Positions 1 through 7,840 of a DNA stretch of 29,187 nt are shown piece after piece. Source of the stretch: a virus; IMG/VR virus record IMGVR_UViG_3300035070_001995, positions 1-29,187 of that record. One strand, written 5' to 3'. The first letter of the stretch is position 1, and each line of letters starts with the position of its first letter. The notes under the pieces are model-generated. The model did no database searches and had not been told where the DNA came from. It saw nothing but the letters and a program-made list of their open reading frames with translations. The translations under genes and the position numbers were made by a program.

Positions 1-206
1 ATGTTGATGCCCATCGCGTGCACAAGCGCGGCGACGGTCACGAATTGGCCGAACCACAGCGCGTTGCCGTTCTCGATGCCCGCCCATGCGAGCGGTTCAC
101 CGTGAAAACTCGTCGCCCATAGGTGCACGCCGAAGCCCGCCGCGAACACGGCGGACTGGACTTCCATGCGCTTTCGGTGTGGGTAAAGGTATCGTGTCTC
201 AGCCAT
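1..206 (-). CDS. Small membrane-type phage protein, cut by left edge
   Basis: I read this frame directly: an open frame of 68 codons from an ATG at 206 runs to the window edge without a stop. The protein begins MAETRYLYPHRKRMEVQSAV and ends in a hydrophobic run (ALWFGQFVTVAALVHAMGIN) that looks like the start of a membrane segment. Its ATG overlaps the stop of the upstream small membrane gene by 8 bases (ATGGCTGA), the tight coupling seen throughout this operon. I do not recognise the family. Its place after the tail fibre and spike genes is where podoviruses often keep lysis or small membrane proteins, but no lysis function can be shown from this fragment. Confidence 0.6.
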   Translation of the reverse strand, partial: MAETRYLYPHRKRMEVQSAVFAAGFGVHLWATSFHGEPLAWAGIENGNALWFGQFVTVAALVHAMGIN

Positions 207-333
207 AAATCATCCCCGCTGTTGCCATCGCGGCGACAGAGCAAACGCCGACCGCGAGATACCAGCCGCGCCATGCCGCAACGCACGCCGCAGCCGTGAA
301 GCCGATCACCATGAAGGGGGCGTAAGCGTCCAT
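199..333 (-). CDS. 44-residue two-helix membrane protein
   Basis: Starts at the ATG at 333 (MDAYAPFMVIGF), which overlaps the stop codon of the beta-helix gene by one base (TGATG). A longer reading in the same frame from 381 would run into the spike gene and is less likely. Nearly the whole protein is hydrophobic: residues about 7-20 and 24-42 could each span a membrane, with an Arg-Gly turn between them. The topology would fit a small holin or accessory membrane protein, and it sits next to another membrane-type gene. The sequence alone does not prove lysis function, and I do not recognise the family. Confidence 0.6.
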   Translation of the reverse strand: MDAYAPFMVIGFTAAACVAAWRGWYLAVGVCSVAAMATAGMIYG

Positions 334-1445
334 CACGCATACACCGGGCAGGAGTTGCCGGGCGCGGGCTTCATGATCCACGTTCCCGAGGGCAGGATAT
401 AGGTATGGGCGACGTTGTTCGTCACCGTCCAGTTCGGGGAGTTGGTGACGCGGATCGACGGGTATTTCCCCCAGACTTTATCCGTGTGGGTGCAGTTGTT
501 GCCGTCGATCAGCAGCCCATCGACGTTGTTGAACGAAACCCCGAGCGTCGAAGTCGTCTCGACCGTGTTGCCCGTGACGTTCACACCGGCATAAGGGCCA
601 TTATGGCCACAGATGCCCTGCAGGTGCGTCCTGAGCGCCGGATTGATATTCTGTGTCCGTTCGCGGATCGTGTTGCCGGTGATGGTCAGGCCCGAAAGCA
701 GGCCGGAAGTCTTGAAAACCTGAATGCCGTCAGGGTGATCCTCGTTGATCTTCACGCGGTCGGTGATGATGTTGCCGATGGCAGACGAATTGTCTTCGCA
801 CAGCCGCGCGCCGTCGTCCGAGAAGCCGTAAACCACGCTGTTCAGGATTTGGTTTTCCTTCCCGGCCATCATGTAGCCCATCTGCACGCCGATGGCCCTG
901 CAGCCCGTCACGGTCACACGCGGGGCCTCTGACCACAGCGCGCCCATGCGCCAATCGGTCCAGTCCTGGAAGGTCCAGTTGACCCAATCCTGCGCGTCGA
1001 TCCGGCCTTGCATCTGGACGTCGTCAAACACCAGATCGGAGCAGTTCCGGTCGATTGTGATATTGAAGCCCTTCACCTTCGGGTCGATGATCGGCTGCGT
1101 CGTCGGGTGAACGAGAAAGCTGCGGAAGGTCAGGCCGGAACAGGACTTGATTTTAAGGGCGTCGAAATGGGCCGAGCCTTCGATGGTGACTTGCTTGCGG
1201 ATGTTGCTGATGGTCAGCGCGCCGAATTCCCCGCCGTCCGCGAGGCCGATGGTATCCCCGTCAACGGCGGATGCCAGCTTGGCGAGCAGGTCTTGCCCGT
1301 CCACCGCGACCTTGCCGCCGATGATGGCAGGCGCGGGGACGGGATCAGCAGGCGATGTGTCAACCGGCGCAGGCTCAACGGGAACCGGTTCGACCGGCGC
1401 GTCGTATTTGGCGATCAGGGCTTTCAGGTCGTCGAGTAGGGTCAT
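333..1445 (-). CDS. Right-handed beta-helix tail spike-like protein
   Basis: A 370-residue protein starting at the ATG at 1445 (MTLLDDLKAL), with GAAAGG upstream as ribosome binding site. The frame stays open to 1643, but that extension lies inside the next gene and reads as low-quality sequence. The first 16 residues are followed by a Pro/Val-rich linker (about 17-40, repeats of PVEP/PVDT type) and then by a series of short beta-strand rungs rich in N, G, T and V. Examples are VTGNTVETTS, LLIDGNNCTH and ITGNTIRERT, typical of pectate-lyase-like parallel beta-helices. In podoviruses such proteins are tail spikes that bind or cut surface polysaccharide. No catalytic residues can be assigned by eye, so depolymerase activity is open. 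It is the downstream partner of the tail fibre gene. Confidence 0.75.
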   Translation of the reverse strand: MTLLDDLKALIAKYDAPVEPVPVEPAPVDTSPADPVPAPAIIGGKVAVDGQDLLAKLASAVDGDTIGLADGGEFGALTISNIRKQVTIEGSAHFDALKIKSCSGLTFRSFLVHPTTQPIIDPKVKGFNITIDRNCSDLVFDDVQMQGRIDAQDWVNWTFQDWTDWRMGALWSEAPRVTVTGCRAIGVQMGYMMAGKENQILNSVVYGFSDDGARLCEDNSSAIGNIITDRVKINEDHPDGIQVFKTSGLLSGLTITGNTIRERTQNINPALRTHLQGICGHNGPYAGVNVTGNTVETTSTLGVSFNNVDGLLIDGNNCTHTDKVWGKYPSIRVTNSPNWTVTNNVAHTYILPSGTWIMKPAPGNSCPVYA

Positions 1446-1456
1446 GTTCTGGCCTT

Positions 1457-1924
1457 TCAGAGGCTTGCGGCGTCGGTGAAAAAGGCGTCCATCTGTTCCG
1501 GCGTCCATTGCAGATAGGCCCGCATGGCTTCCATGATCGGATGCGCGCGGTGGATTTCCGTCGCCGCAGCCCACACGATCTGGGCGTCGGCCACGTCGAT
1601 GCCAGGCATGGATGACAGGGCAGCGGTGAATGCCGCAGGCCATCCGCCCTTGGCCGCGTCAATCGCATCCGCCGGGCTGAGAAGCGCGTAGCCCTTGGCC
1701 GCGAGGCAGAATTGCGTCCGCGTCACATGGGCAGGCACAACCGGCGCAGGGGCGACATATACCCATTGCCCGCCCTGCCAGTCGTGGTCGCGGGACGGTC
1801 TGTCAGGGGCGATTTCCCACGCCACACCGGCAGGAATATCCTTCGCCGCAACTTCCTCGATGGTCACGCCCGGCGCGGGGTAGACGACATGCAGGGCGGG
1901 GTTGTGGTAGACGATGCAGGCCAT
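1457..1924 (-). CDS. Hypothetical protein between tail fibre and spike
   Basis: A 155-residue protein starting MACIVYHNPALHVVYPAPG at the ATG at 1924, three bases after the stop of the tail fibre gene and 11 bases before the spike gene. The N-terminal half holds short beta-type stretches and a Pro/Val/Ala linker (YVAPAPVVPAH). The C-terminal half looks helical (FCLAAKGYALL, PIMEAMRAYLQWTPEQMDAF). Similar small proteins lie next to tail fibres in many alphaproteobacterial phages and prophages, where they may help fibre assembly or form a fibre tip. I cannot assign a named family, so the tail role rests on position alone. Confidence 0.7.
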   Translation of the reverse strand: MACIVYHNPALHVVYPAPGVTIEEVAAKDIPAGVAWEIAPDRPSRDHDWQGGQWVYVAPAPVVPAHVTRTQFCLAAKGYALLSPADAIDAAKGGWPAAFTAALSSMPGIDVADAQIVWAAATEIHRAHPIMEAMRAYLQWTPEQMDAFFTDAASL

Positions 1925-1927
1925 GGA

Positions 1928-2908
1928 TTACCTCAGGACGATGACGGAGACATAATCGGTGTCGTATTCCGTGGTGCCGACGCCAACGGTGATCGTGACG
2001 CTTCCGGCGAGGCGGGCCGTCACGTCCCATCCGGTATGGGAACCTGCAACGCCTTCCGACGACGCACCGCAAACGGCGAAGTTCGCGTCGGCCATCGCCG
2101 TCGTGAAGTTGATCTTGAAATCCCCCACGCCGTTATCGGTGATGCTGGATACGTTGCCGCTCGCCAATATCGTCGGCGTTCCCGTCGAGGCGTTGAACGT
2201 CACCCATGCGCGCGGGGCGTAGATCGGGGCCGAGCCGGACGCGTTGAGCATCGACGCGATGTTCCCGGAGTCCGTCATCTGCACCCACGCCGTCCACGAT
2301 CCGCCCGTGCGAACCCTGCGCCATGTGCTGGCCCCGGTGGTCTTGGCCGCGATCTGCGCAATTTCCGTGCCGTTCGGGGCCAGCACGAGCATTTCGAAGA
2401 ACCCGGCTTCCGGCAGGTTCGCGCAAGAACTCTGCAGGCGGTAAAACCCGCTGGCGGTGCAGTTGTTCGCGTCCGCCGTCTGGATGGTCGATGTGTTGTT
2501 GACGTTGTCACCCACGGCCAGAGTTGCCCGCATGTCCGCGACCGTCGCGTCGTCGAGAAGCCCGCGCGCCGCCGCCGTCAGGCTTGCCACGGCATAGGTA
2601 TCCGCCGCCGTGGTGTAGATCATCTTGTCGGCCGCAGTCGTCAGACCGGCAATGGAGGCAAGCCCGGCGTCGTAAGCCTGCACGTCAGTGCCGATGGCAA
2701 GGCCGAGGGCCGTCCGCGCGGCAGAAGCCGTCGTTGCCCCCGTGCCCCCGGCGACGATGGGGCGCGCGACGTTCGCATCCGCCTCAAGATCGGCCAGAGG
2801 GCCATTGATGTCGGACGCGTCCGACATGTCGCCGTTCGCTACGGTTGACCCCGCTGGAAGGGAATATACCCCTGAGCCGTTCCTCGATATGGTAGCCTCC
2901 CTGTCCAA
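1928..2908 (-). CDS. Tail fibre protein with pyocin-knob-like domain
   Basis: A 326-residue protein. The best start is a TTG at 2908 because the opening MDREATISRNGSGVYSLPAG matches the usual beginning of podovirus fibre proteins; a GGGAAG stretch lies a few bases upstream. Residues 49-70 carry the fibre motif PIVAGGTGATTASAARTALG, and 80-120 hold fibre-type text (AYDAGLASIAGLTTAADKMI). About 138-211 resembles a pyocin-knob module (GFYRLQSSCANLPEAGFFEM, then RRVRTGGSWTAWVQM). The C-terminal 100 residues form a beta-rich tip ending at VIVLR. It is expected to trimerise and contact the host surface. Nothing shows which receptor it binds. Confidence 0.85.
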   Translation of the reverse strand: MDREATISRNGSGVYSLPAGSTVANGDMSDASDINGPLADLEADANVARPIVAGGTGATTASAARTALGLAIGTDVQAYDAGLASIAGLTTAADKMIYTTAADTYAVASLTAAARGLLDDATVADMRATLAVGDNVNNTSTIQTADANNCTASGFYRLQSSCANLPEAGFFEMLVLAPNGTEIAQIAAKTTGASTWRRVRTGGSWTAWVQMTDSGNIASMLNASGSAPIYAPRAWVTFNASTGTPTILASGNVSSITDNGVGDFKINFTTAMADANFAVCGASSEGVAGSHTGWDVTARLAGSVTITVGVGTTEYDTDYVSVIVLR

Positions 2909-3005
2909 GAAATGGCTTCCCGCGCCGCCCCCGGACAGTGGGGCGGTCGGAGTTGATGTAACGCGATGGCCTTCTGGCCTTCGTTCCGGTTGAGGTGTAT
3001 GATTG

Positions 3006-3024
3006 CCCTTCCGAGACGGGAGGG
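3006..3024 (+). promoter_or_regulatory. Hairpin over the ribosome binding site of the 3030 gene
   Basis: On the plus strand CCCTTCC (3006-3012), a GAGAC loop and GGGAGGG (3018-3024) can form a seven-pair stem with one T-G pair. The 3' arm is the strong Shine-Dalgarno sequence for the GTG at 3030. Folding would hide it, suggesting translational control. On the minus strand the same stem has a C-A mismatch, so the plus-strand RNA folds better. No U-run follows, so a terminator is less likely. Confidence 0.4.
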
Positions 3025-3029
3025 ATTAG

Positions 3030-3239
3030 GTGGATACGATTATTGCTGGCGTTTTCATCGGGAACGTTCTGACGGCAGCGTTCTTGTGGTCGATGAGCAA
3101 GGCCGCGCGGTTTGGCGATGAAAGCGATATTCCGTGGATCGTTTACGCGGGGCTTGCTGCCCCTATCATTGTCGTCCTTGGCGCGCTGCTCAGTTCTGAA
3201 GGCCTGCCGCCGTTCCTTGCCGCATTAGCTGCTCAATGA
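3030..3239 (+). CDS. Small two-helix membrane protein on the opposite strand (holin-like or moron)
   Basis: A 69-residue protein read against the surrounding late genes. It starts at a GTG at 3030, six bases after GGGAGGG. Residues about 4-20 (IIAGVFIGNVLTAAFLW) and 36-54 (WIVYAGLAAPIIVVLGALL) look like membrane helices separated by a charged loop with GDESD. Its last 50 bases overlap the 3' end of the 530-residue internal protein gene in convergent orientation. The gap between the two minus-strand genes here is about 280 bases and nothing else fills it. The shape fits a small holin, a superinfection-exclusion protein or another moron. No family is recognised, and I found no clear promoter. 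Confidence 0.6.
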   Translation: MDTIIAGVFIGNVLTAAFLWSMSKAARFGDESDIPWIVYAGLAAPIIVVLGALLSSEGLPPFLAALAAQ

Positions 3240-4782
3240 TTGCCCGCGTCTGCGGGTTCGCAACCGGCAGGTTTTTCAACTGACCATTCGCAATCAGCGC
3301 CCGCGCGATTTCGGCCCGGCGCGTCGTTGCGGCTTCTGCTGCCTTGCGAAGCCCCGCCGCCGCCGCAGTGCCAGCGAAGAAGCCCATCGGCCCGGTCGCG
3401 GCCCCGCCCGTTATTGCGGTCAACTGCCCAAGACCGCCGCCAAGAAGGTTCAGGATTTGCTCTGGGACGGAACCGTTCACGACACGGCGCATCGCCGCGA
3501 TTTCCGCCTCTGAAAACCCACGCGACAACTTCGGGTTTCCAAGGATACGCTTGAATTGGTTCCTGATGCCGCTTGAAGCGCCAGACAGGTAGTTTTCCTT
3601 TCCAGCGTCGATTGCATCCTCGACAATCTGGCTTCTGGACATGCGCGACCACAGATCGCGCGCCTTCGGGATCAGGGTTTTCAGGGCTTCCACGTCACCT
3701 GATGCCTGCCCCGGCGTCAGGTTCTGCACAAAGTCATCAAGCCCGCCGATCACTTCCGTTCCAAGTTTGCTATCCAGCGTCGGACGCCCGGTAAATCCCT
3801 GCACATCAGAAGCGGCGACCCCTGCCTTGCGGCGCATCTGGTCGAGAGTGCTGAACGGGATAGGGCTGTTTGTTTGCCCCGCATCCGTCAGAATGTCGGC
3901 CACGCGCGACGACTTCGGGGTCAGGTTCAAGGCCCCGCCGCCTTCATCAAGCCCGCCTTGGCGAAGCGCCGCGACGATATCGTCGGCCTTGGACTTGAAG
4001 TCGGCGGGATTGATCTGCACCCCGGCTTCATCAATGGCCTTGTATGCAGCCTGGCCTTGAGCGCGCAGGGCTTCCGCCGTAGGCGCGTTGCGCCCCCCGG
4101 CCGAAATGGCCTTGGACGCCGCGCGGCGATCCATGACCTTCTGCGCCGCGCTTCCGGCGACAGGGATAAGCGCACCGATCCCCGCACCCCACTTGGCGCT
4201 GTCAAGAGCGGCGTCGGCCCTGTCCCCCGCCCCGCCTTCGCCAGACAGAAAGCCATAAACCCCGCTCAGCGCGCCGCCAAGACCGGCGCTTTTCGCCATT
4301 CGCATCGGCAGGCTGCCAGCCATCTTCGCAGCCCCGAGAGGGACCGCGAGCGCCCCTGCAATTTCCGTAATCGCGGACGTTGCGCCGTGTTTGTCCCGGC
4401 CTTTTTCAAGGCGTGCCCGTTCCCGCTCAAGTTCGGTGTCGTAACTGTTGGGGCCAAGCATGGCAGCGCCAGCCGCGACGATTTCATCCCCGCCGCCGAA
4501 TGTCAGGCCCTGCAGTCCAGAACGCATCGCGGTCCCAAGCCGACCGCCTTCCGAAACGTTGCCGTATGTCGAAGCATCGGCAGGGGTTGCCCCTTCCATT
4601 ATCTTCGCAATGGTATCAGGGTTCGTCGTTGCCATGCCGGGGCTGGAAAACGCCAGACTGCCATCCGGCATCCTGTAAACCTTACCGCCGTCCTGTGTGG
4701 TGGCGATGACAGGTTGCCCGACTTCCGGGGCGTCTTCCCACTTTGCCTTCGGCTTGACTTCCGGCGCGTCCATCCAGCCCAT
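3190..4782 (-). CDS. Internal virion / DNA ejection-type protein
   Basis: A 530-residue protein starting MGWMDAPEVKPKAKWEDAPE, with the DAPEV motif twice in the first 21 residues. The ATG at 4782 overlaps the stop of the transglycosylase gene (TAATG). The sequence is rich in Ala and Gly, with hydrophobic stretches at about 137-156, 167-180 and 198-213 and a long Gly/Ala run at about 444-478, separated by charged helical parts. Proteins of this build at this position in podoviruses (after the nozzle, beside a lysozyme-like protein) are packed in the head and ejected to form a channel through the cell envelope. That role is inferred from position and composition; no enzymatic motif is visible. 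Confidence 0.7.
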   Translation of the reverse strand: MGWMDAPEVKPKAKWEDAPEVGQPVIATTQDGGKVYRMPDGSLAFSSPGMATTNPDTIAKIMEGATPADASTYGNVSEGGRLGTAMRSGLQGLTFGGGDEIVAAGAAMLGPNSYDTELERERARLEKGRDKHGATSAITEIAGALAVPLGAAKMAGSLPMRMAKSAGLGGALSGVYGFLSGEGGAGDRADAALDSAKWGAGIGALIPVAGSAAQKVMDRRAASKAISAGGRNAPTAEALRAQGQAAYKAIDEAGVQINPADFKSKADDIVAALRQGGLDEGGGALNLTPKSSRVADILTDAGQTNSPIPFSTLDQMRRKAGVAASDVQGFTGRPTLDSKLGTEVIGGLDDFVQNLTPGQASGDVEALKTLIPKARDLWSRMSRSQIVEDAIDAGKENYLSGASSGIRNQFKRILGNPKLSRGFSEAEIAAMRRVVNGSVPEQILNLLGGGLGQLTAITGGAATGPMGFFAGTAAAAGLRKAAEAATTRRAEIARALIANGQLKNLPVANPQTRAIIEQLMRQGTAAGLQN

Positions 4783-6596
4783 TACGGCTTCCTCCGCAGT
4801 TTTCCATCCGGGCCGATGAATTCCGCACCAGACGGCAGGGCTTCATACCCCGCCTCGTCGCTGATCTGTGCAGGGCCGGTCGTTTTCTGCGCCGGTTGTG
4901 CCTGCGCAGGCTGATCAATCTGCCCCTTCCACGTCTGACGGAAGATTTCATCGCCCGCCTGATCGCCGTGGATCGTGCGCAGAAGTTGCCGGGTGTAATC
5001 CGCCAGATCGCGTTCAAAGTTCGGACTGTTCGGGTTGAGCCGCCCGGATTTGTCTTGAAGGATCTTCAGTTCGCGTTCTGTAACACTGCCGAGCGCGCCG
5101 CCAGTCGGTGAGGCTTCACGCATGGCGGTCAGGTTTTCAATCGACGCCTGGGCTTTCAGAACGTCGACCTGATCCATCACTTCGGCGCTATCCGTCCACG
5201 GCAACATGCCAACGATGCTTGTCCCCGCCGCCCCGAAGTTGCGGTTTTTCGCGGCTTTAAGCGCCCGATCCGCCGCCGTGGTAACGATATCGGAAGCAAC
5301 CATGGCGTTGCTATTCGCCGCCGCCGCCTTGTTCTGGCCCTGAACGACTTCCATTGCAGCGGGTGACCCGGGGACGGGCGCTGCCATCGGAAGGCCCGTA
5401 TTCTGGTCGATCTTGGGCTGCCTCGTTACCGGGTCAAGAATATAACCGTAATCGGTAGACAGTTTGCCAAGCCCCGGTGCGCCATCCCCGACGTTGACAG
5501 TCTGCGTAGCCGCCCCGGCTTTCTTCATGTCGGTCATGAATTGCTGGAATGTGCCGTCATAGCCTTGCGAACGCGCAAACTCGTATTCCCGGATGTCATC
5601 CGTCCGGGTGTCCTTCGCCTGCGGGTTGCGCAGCGCCTCAAGTTCAAGCTGCGCCCGCTCCATCTCGATCCGCTTCATGGGATCGGCGGCGTCCATGCGC
5701 TGCTGCAGGAGCGCACCGAGGATCGCCTTGTCGCCCGGAGTGGCGTAGGGGTTCGCCAGAAGATCGGCAATCGTGCCGATGTCGGCGTTCGCAGGCTGGA
5801 CGGTTTCACCGAATTTGCCGGTCCACTTGCCAGCGAAATCCGCCGCCGTCATGCCAGCGTTGCCGCCATTCAGCCCGACGGCATCGCCGCCGACAACCGA
5901 AGCGGCAGGGGCATTCCCCGCCGCGAGAAGCCTGGCAGCCCCGCCCGCGCCTTGCTGGTGCGCGAGATACAACTCGCCCGCCGTGGGCTCCCGCCCGAGT
6001 GCCTTTGCCAGATAGGCCCTGTTGTCAGCCGCCAGCCGCGCAGCGGCATCCGCCGAGGCGAGCGGGTCGGTCTTGTCGGTCAGCCCGTATTGCTTGGCCG
6101 TGCTGTCGATGAATTGGAACATGCCCCCGGCGCTGGAATTGGGGTTTTGTGCGTTCGGATTACCGCCGCTTTCGATCATGGCCGTCCGTTCGAGGTATCC
6201 GGCAGGCAGCCCGTATTGGGCTTCCAGAGCGGAGAAGTCGGGTGCCTTCCCGAGTGCCTTCATGGTATCATTCGCCACGCCTTGCGGGCTGTTGGGATCG
6301 ACCGGGGCAGTTATGCCCGGCGCGGCCATGCTTGGGGCTGCCCCCGGGGCGCCGCCCATCAGCGCGGACAGCACAGCACCGCGCGCGGTGTCGTATTCGC
6401 CTTTTAGTTCGGCATCGCGCTTGTCGGCCTTCTTGTTGATGCCGCGAATGGCCAAGGCCCGGCCAATGGCCGTCAGCCCCTCGCCCACGTTGCGCGGCGT
6501 GCCCATGTTCGCCGCCATGAGTTCTTCCGCGATCCGCCGCTTGCTTTGCAGTTGCTCATAGGTCCACGGGGTGTTGCCGCCGAAAATGAAGGCCAT
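4782..6596 (-). CDS. Virion-associated lytic transglycosylase (SLT domain) internal protein
   Basis: A 604-residue protein starting MAFIFGGNTPWTYEQLQSKR at 6596, where its ATG overlaps the upstream stop. Residues about 121-230 form an SLT-type transglycosylase domain. LPAGYLERTAMIESGG contains the likely catalytic Glu142, followed by GGMFQFIDSTAKQYGL (157-172) and later LYLAHQQGAGGAARLL. This fold cuts peptidoglycan between MurNAc and GlcNAc. A domain inside a long virion-type protein, rather than a free endolysin, suggests a hole is made in the wall during DNA entry. The rest is Ala/Gln/Asp-rich and helical, ending with a short charged tail (LRRKP). The domain call is strong; the timing of action is inferred from neighbours. 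Confidence 0.85.
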   Translation of the reverse strand: MAFIFGGNTPWTYEQLQSKRRIAEELMAANMGTPRNVGEGLTAIGRALAIRGINKKADKRDAELKGEYDTARGAVLSALMGGAPGAAPSMAAPGITAPVDPNSPQGVANDTMKALGKAPDFSALEAQYGLPAGYLERTAMIESGGNPNAQNPNSSAGGMFQFIDSTAKQYGLTDKTDPLASADAAARLAADNRAYLAKALGREPTAGELYLAHQQGAGGAARLLAAGNAPAASVVGGDAVGLNGGNAGMTAADFAGKWTGKFGETVQPANADIGTIADLLANPYATPGDKAILGALLQQRMDAADPMKRIEMERAQLELEALRNPQAKDTRTDDIREYEFARSQGYDGTFQQFMTDMKKAGAATQTVNVGDGAPGLGKLSTDYGYILDPVTRQPKIDQNTGLPMAAPVPGSPAAMEVVQGQNKAAAANSNAMVASDIVTTAADRALKAAKNRNFGAAGTSIVGMLPWTDSAEVMDQVDVLKAQASIENLTAMREASPTGGALGSVTERELKILQDKSGRLNPNSPNFERDLADYTRQLLRTIHGDQAGDEIFRQTWKGQIDQPAQAQPAQKTTGPAQISDEAGYEALPSGAEFIGPDGKLRRKP

Positions 6597-7387
6597 CAGA
6601 AATACCCCCCCGACAATCCCCCCGCCGCCAGCCCGAACAACCCGCCCAGAAGGCTTTGCTGCTGCGCAACCTGCTGCTGCCAGCCCTGAAGCCGCTGGTT
6701 GTAGTTCTGGTTGATCAGCCCGGCCACGTCGGTCGTCGCCGCCCCCTGCGGTTGTGCCATCGAAACGCCCGGCTGCGTCACCTGCGAACCGCTCAGAAGC
6801 GCGGTAATCTGGTTGATCGGGTTGTTGACCTCGGTCATGGCCTGCCCGCGCCCGGTCAACATCAACTGGTTGTAAGCGTCGTTCTCATTCTGGCCGAGAA
6901 GTTGCATTTCGCGGTTGTAGGCTTCCGATCCGGGCGTAATCCCCTGGTTCGCCAGCCGCGTATGCAAGGCGTTCCTCTGGTCGGCAAACCTCGGGTCAAG
7001 CCGCTGCCTGCCAAGATCATACAGCTTGCTGTCGATCTGGTCCGTCAACCCTTCCGTGCCCTTGAGATAGTCCTTCAGGAAGTCCGACCGCTCGACCGCC
7101 AGATCGGCAAGGTTCGTCTGCGTCTGCGTGTTGCGATCCAACAGCCCCTGTTGACCTGCGGAAAGTGTCGTCGTCGCCGTGTAGCGCGGCAGTTCGTAGG
7201 ACTTGCCGGTGTAGGGGTCTTTGTAGGTATACGTCCCGGTTTGGGTGTAGTTCATGTTCCCGTAGGGCGTGACCTGATCGACCATCCCCATGACGTTGTT
7301 GCCAACGGCGGTGCCGATGTTCGTTCCGGTCTGCGCCGCCCCCGTTTCCTTGGGATCGGGGGGAGCGGGGGCTTTGGGTTTGCCCAT
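6596..7387 (-). CDS. Conserved podovirus structural / ejection protein
   Basis: A 263-residue protein opening MGKPKAPAPPDPKETGAAQT, the hallmark Pro-rich start of a widespread podovirus family usually annotated as a tail, internal or DNA-injection protein. The middle part carries YGNMNYTQTGTYTYKDPYTG and a long helical region (about 88-160, DRNTQTQTNLADLAVERSDF onwards). The C terminus is Gln-rich and then Gly-rich (LLGGLFGLAAGGLSGGYF), possibly membrane-interacting. It is followed without a gap by the transglycosylase gene and lies three bases after the GNAT-like gene. Together with the next two genes it forms the ejection-protein block. The exact function is not settled for the family. Confidence 0.75.
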   Translation of the reverse strand: MGKPKAPAPPDPKETGAAQTGTNIGTAVGNNVMGMVDQVTPYGNMNYTQTGTYTYKDPYTGKSYELPRYTATTTLSAGQQGLLDRNTQTQTNLADLAVERSDFLKDYLKGTEGLTDQIDSKLYDLGRQRLDPRFADQRNALHTRLANQGITPGSEAYNREMQLLGQNENDAYNQLMLTGRGQAMTEVNNPINQITALLSGSQVTQPGVSMAQPQGAATTDVAGLINQNYNQRLQGWQQQVAQQQSLLGGLFGLAAGGLSGGYF

Positions 7388-7390
7388 GGC

Positions 7391-7840
7391 CTACCTCTTG
7401 TGAAATCTTGACGCCCGCCAGTCATCGTCTGACAGCGTCATCAGGCATTCGGCCTCGTCTCGGCCACGCAAGCGGGGGATGACGTATTCGCGGTAGCCAT
7501 AGGCCAGCGCTATACGCCGCATCCGATGGTTCCTTTCGGAAACCTGCAGGGCTGCCAACTGGCACCCGGCATCGTCAAAAACATACGCGTGCATCGCTTT
7601 CAGGATGGGTCTGGAAAGCCACCCGTCCGACCCGGCAGCCGACATGCACATGACCCCAGCTTCGGGGTTCCAGTCGTGGAAAACTACGGCCCCGACCGTC
7701 TCTTCCCTGAACACCCGAAGGGCTACGCAGGCATCCCATCCGCGCCCGCACCCCGGTATTCTGTCGGAAATCCACTGCGCGACGGCCCGTGATCTTGGGT
7801 CGGTTGCGCGGTAAAACTCATAGCGCAGCGGCGGCTTCAT
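7391..7840 (-). CDS. GNAT-like acetyltransferase fold protein in the tail operon
   Basis: A 149-residue protein starting MKPPLRYEFYRATDPRSRAV at 7840, overlapping the 3' end of the nozzle gene by 23 bases. The order of elements fits a GNAT fold. There is an N-terminal helix, a strand (ACVALRVFREETVGAVVFHD) ending in an acidic loop, a central strand-helix unit (GWLSRPILKAMHAYVFDDAG), a strand with LAALQVSERNHRMRRIALAY and the closing YGYREYVIPRL. The usual Q/RxxGxG/A acetyl-CoA loop is not clear, so activity is uncertain. GNAT-like genes at this position occur in other podoviruses. It may be a virion component or modify a host or phage protein; neither can be read from the sequence. Confidence 0.65.
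   Translation of the reverse strand: MKPPLRYEFYRATDPRSRAVAQWISDRIPGCGRGWDACVALRVFREETVGAVVFHDWNPEAGVMCMSAAGSDGWLSRPILKAMHAYVFDDAGCQLAALQVSERNHRMRRIALAYGYREYVIPRLRGRDEAECLMTLSDDDWRASRFHKR

Noticed and set aside
3240-3280. Possible terminator for the plus-strand membrane gene (CCCGC-GCGGG stem)
   Set aside because: The T-run comes about 16 bases after the stem and the segment is coding on the other strand, so support is too weak.
1712-4914. Long plus-strand frames at 1712-2848 and 3874-4914
   Set aside because: Both are Arg/Pro/Gly-rich and antisense to the tail fibre and ejection genes, with no ribosome binding site or domain.
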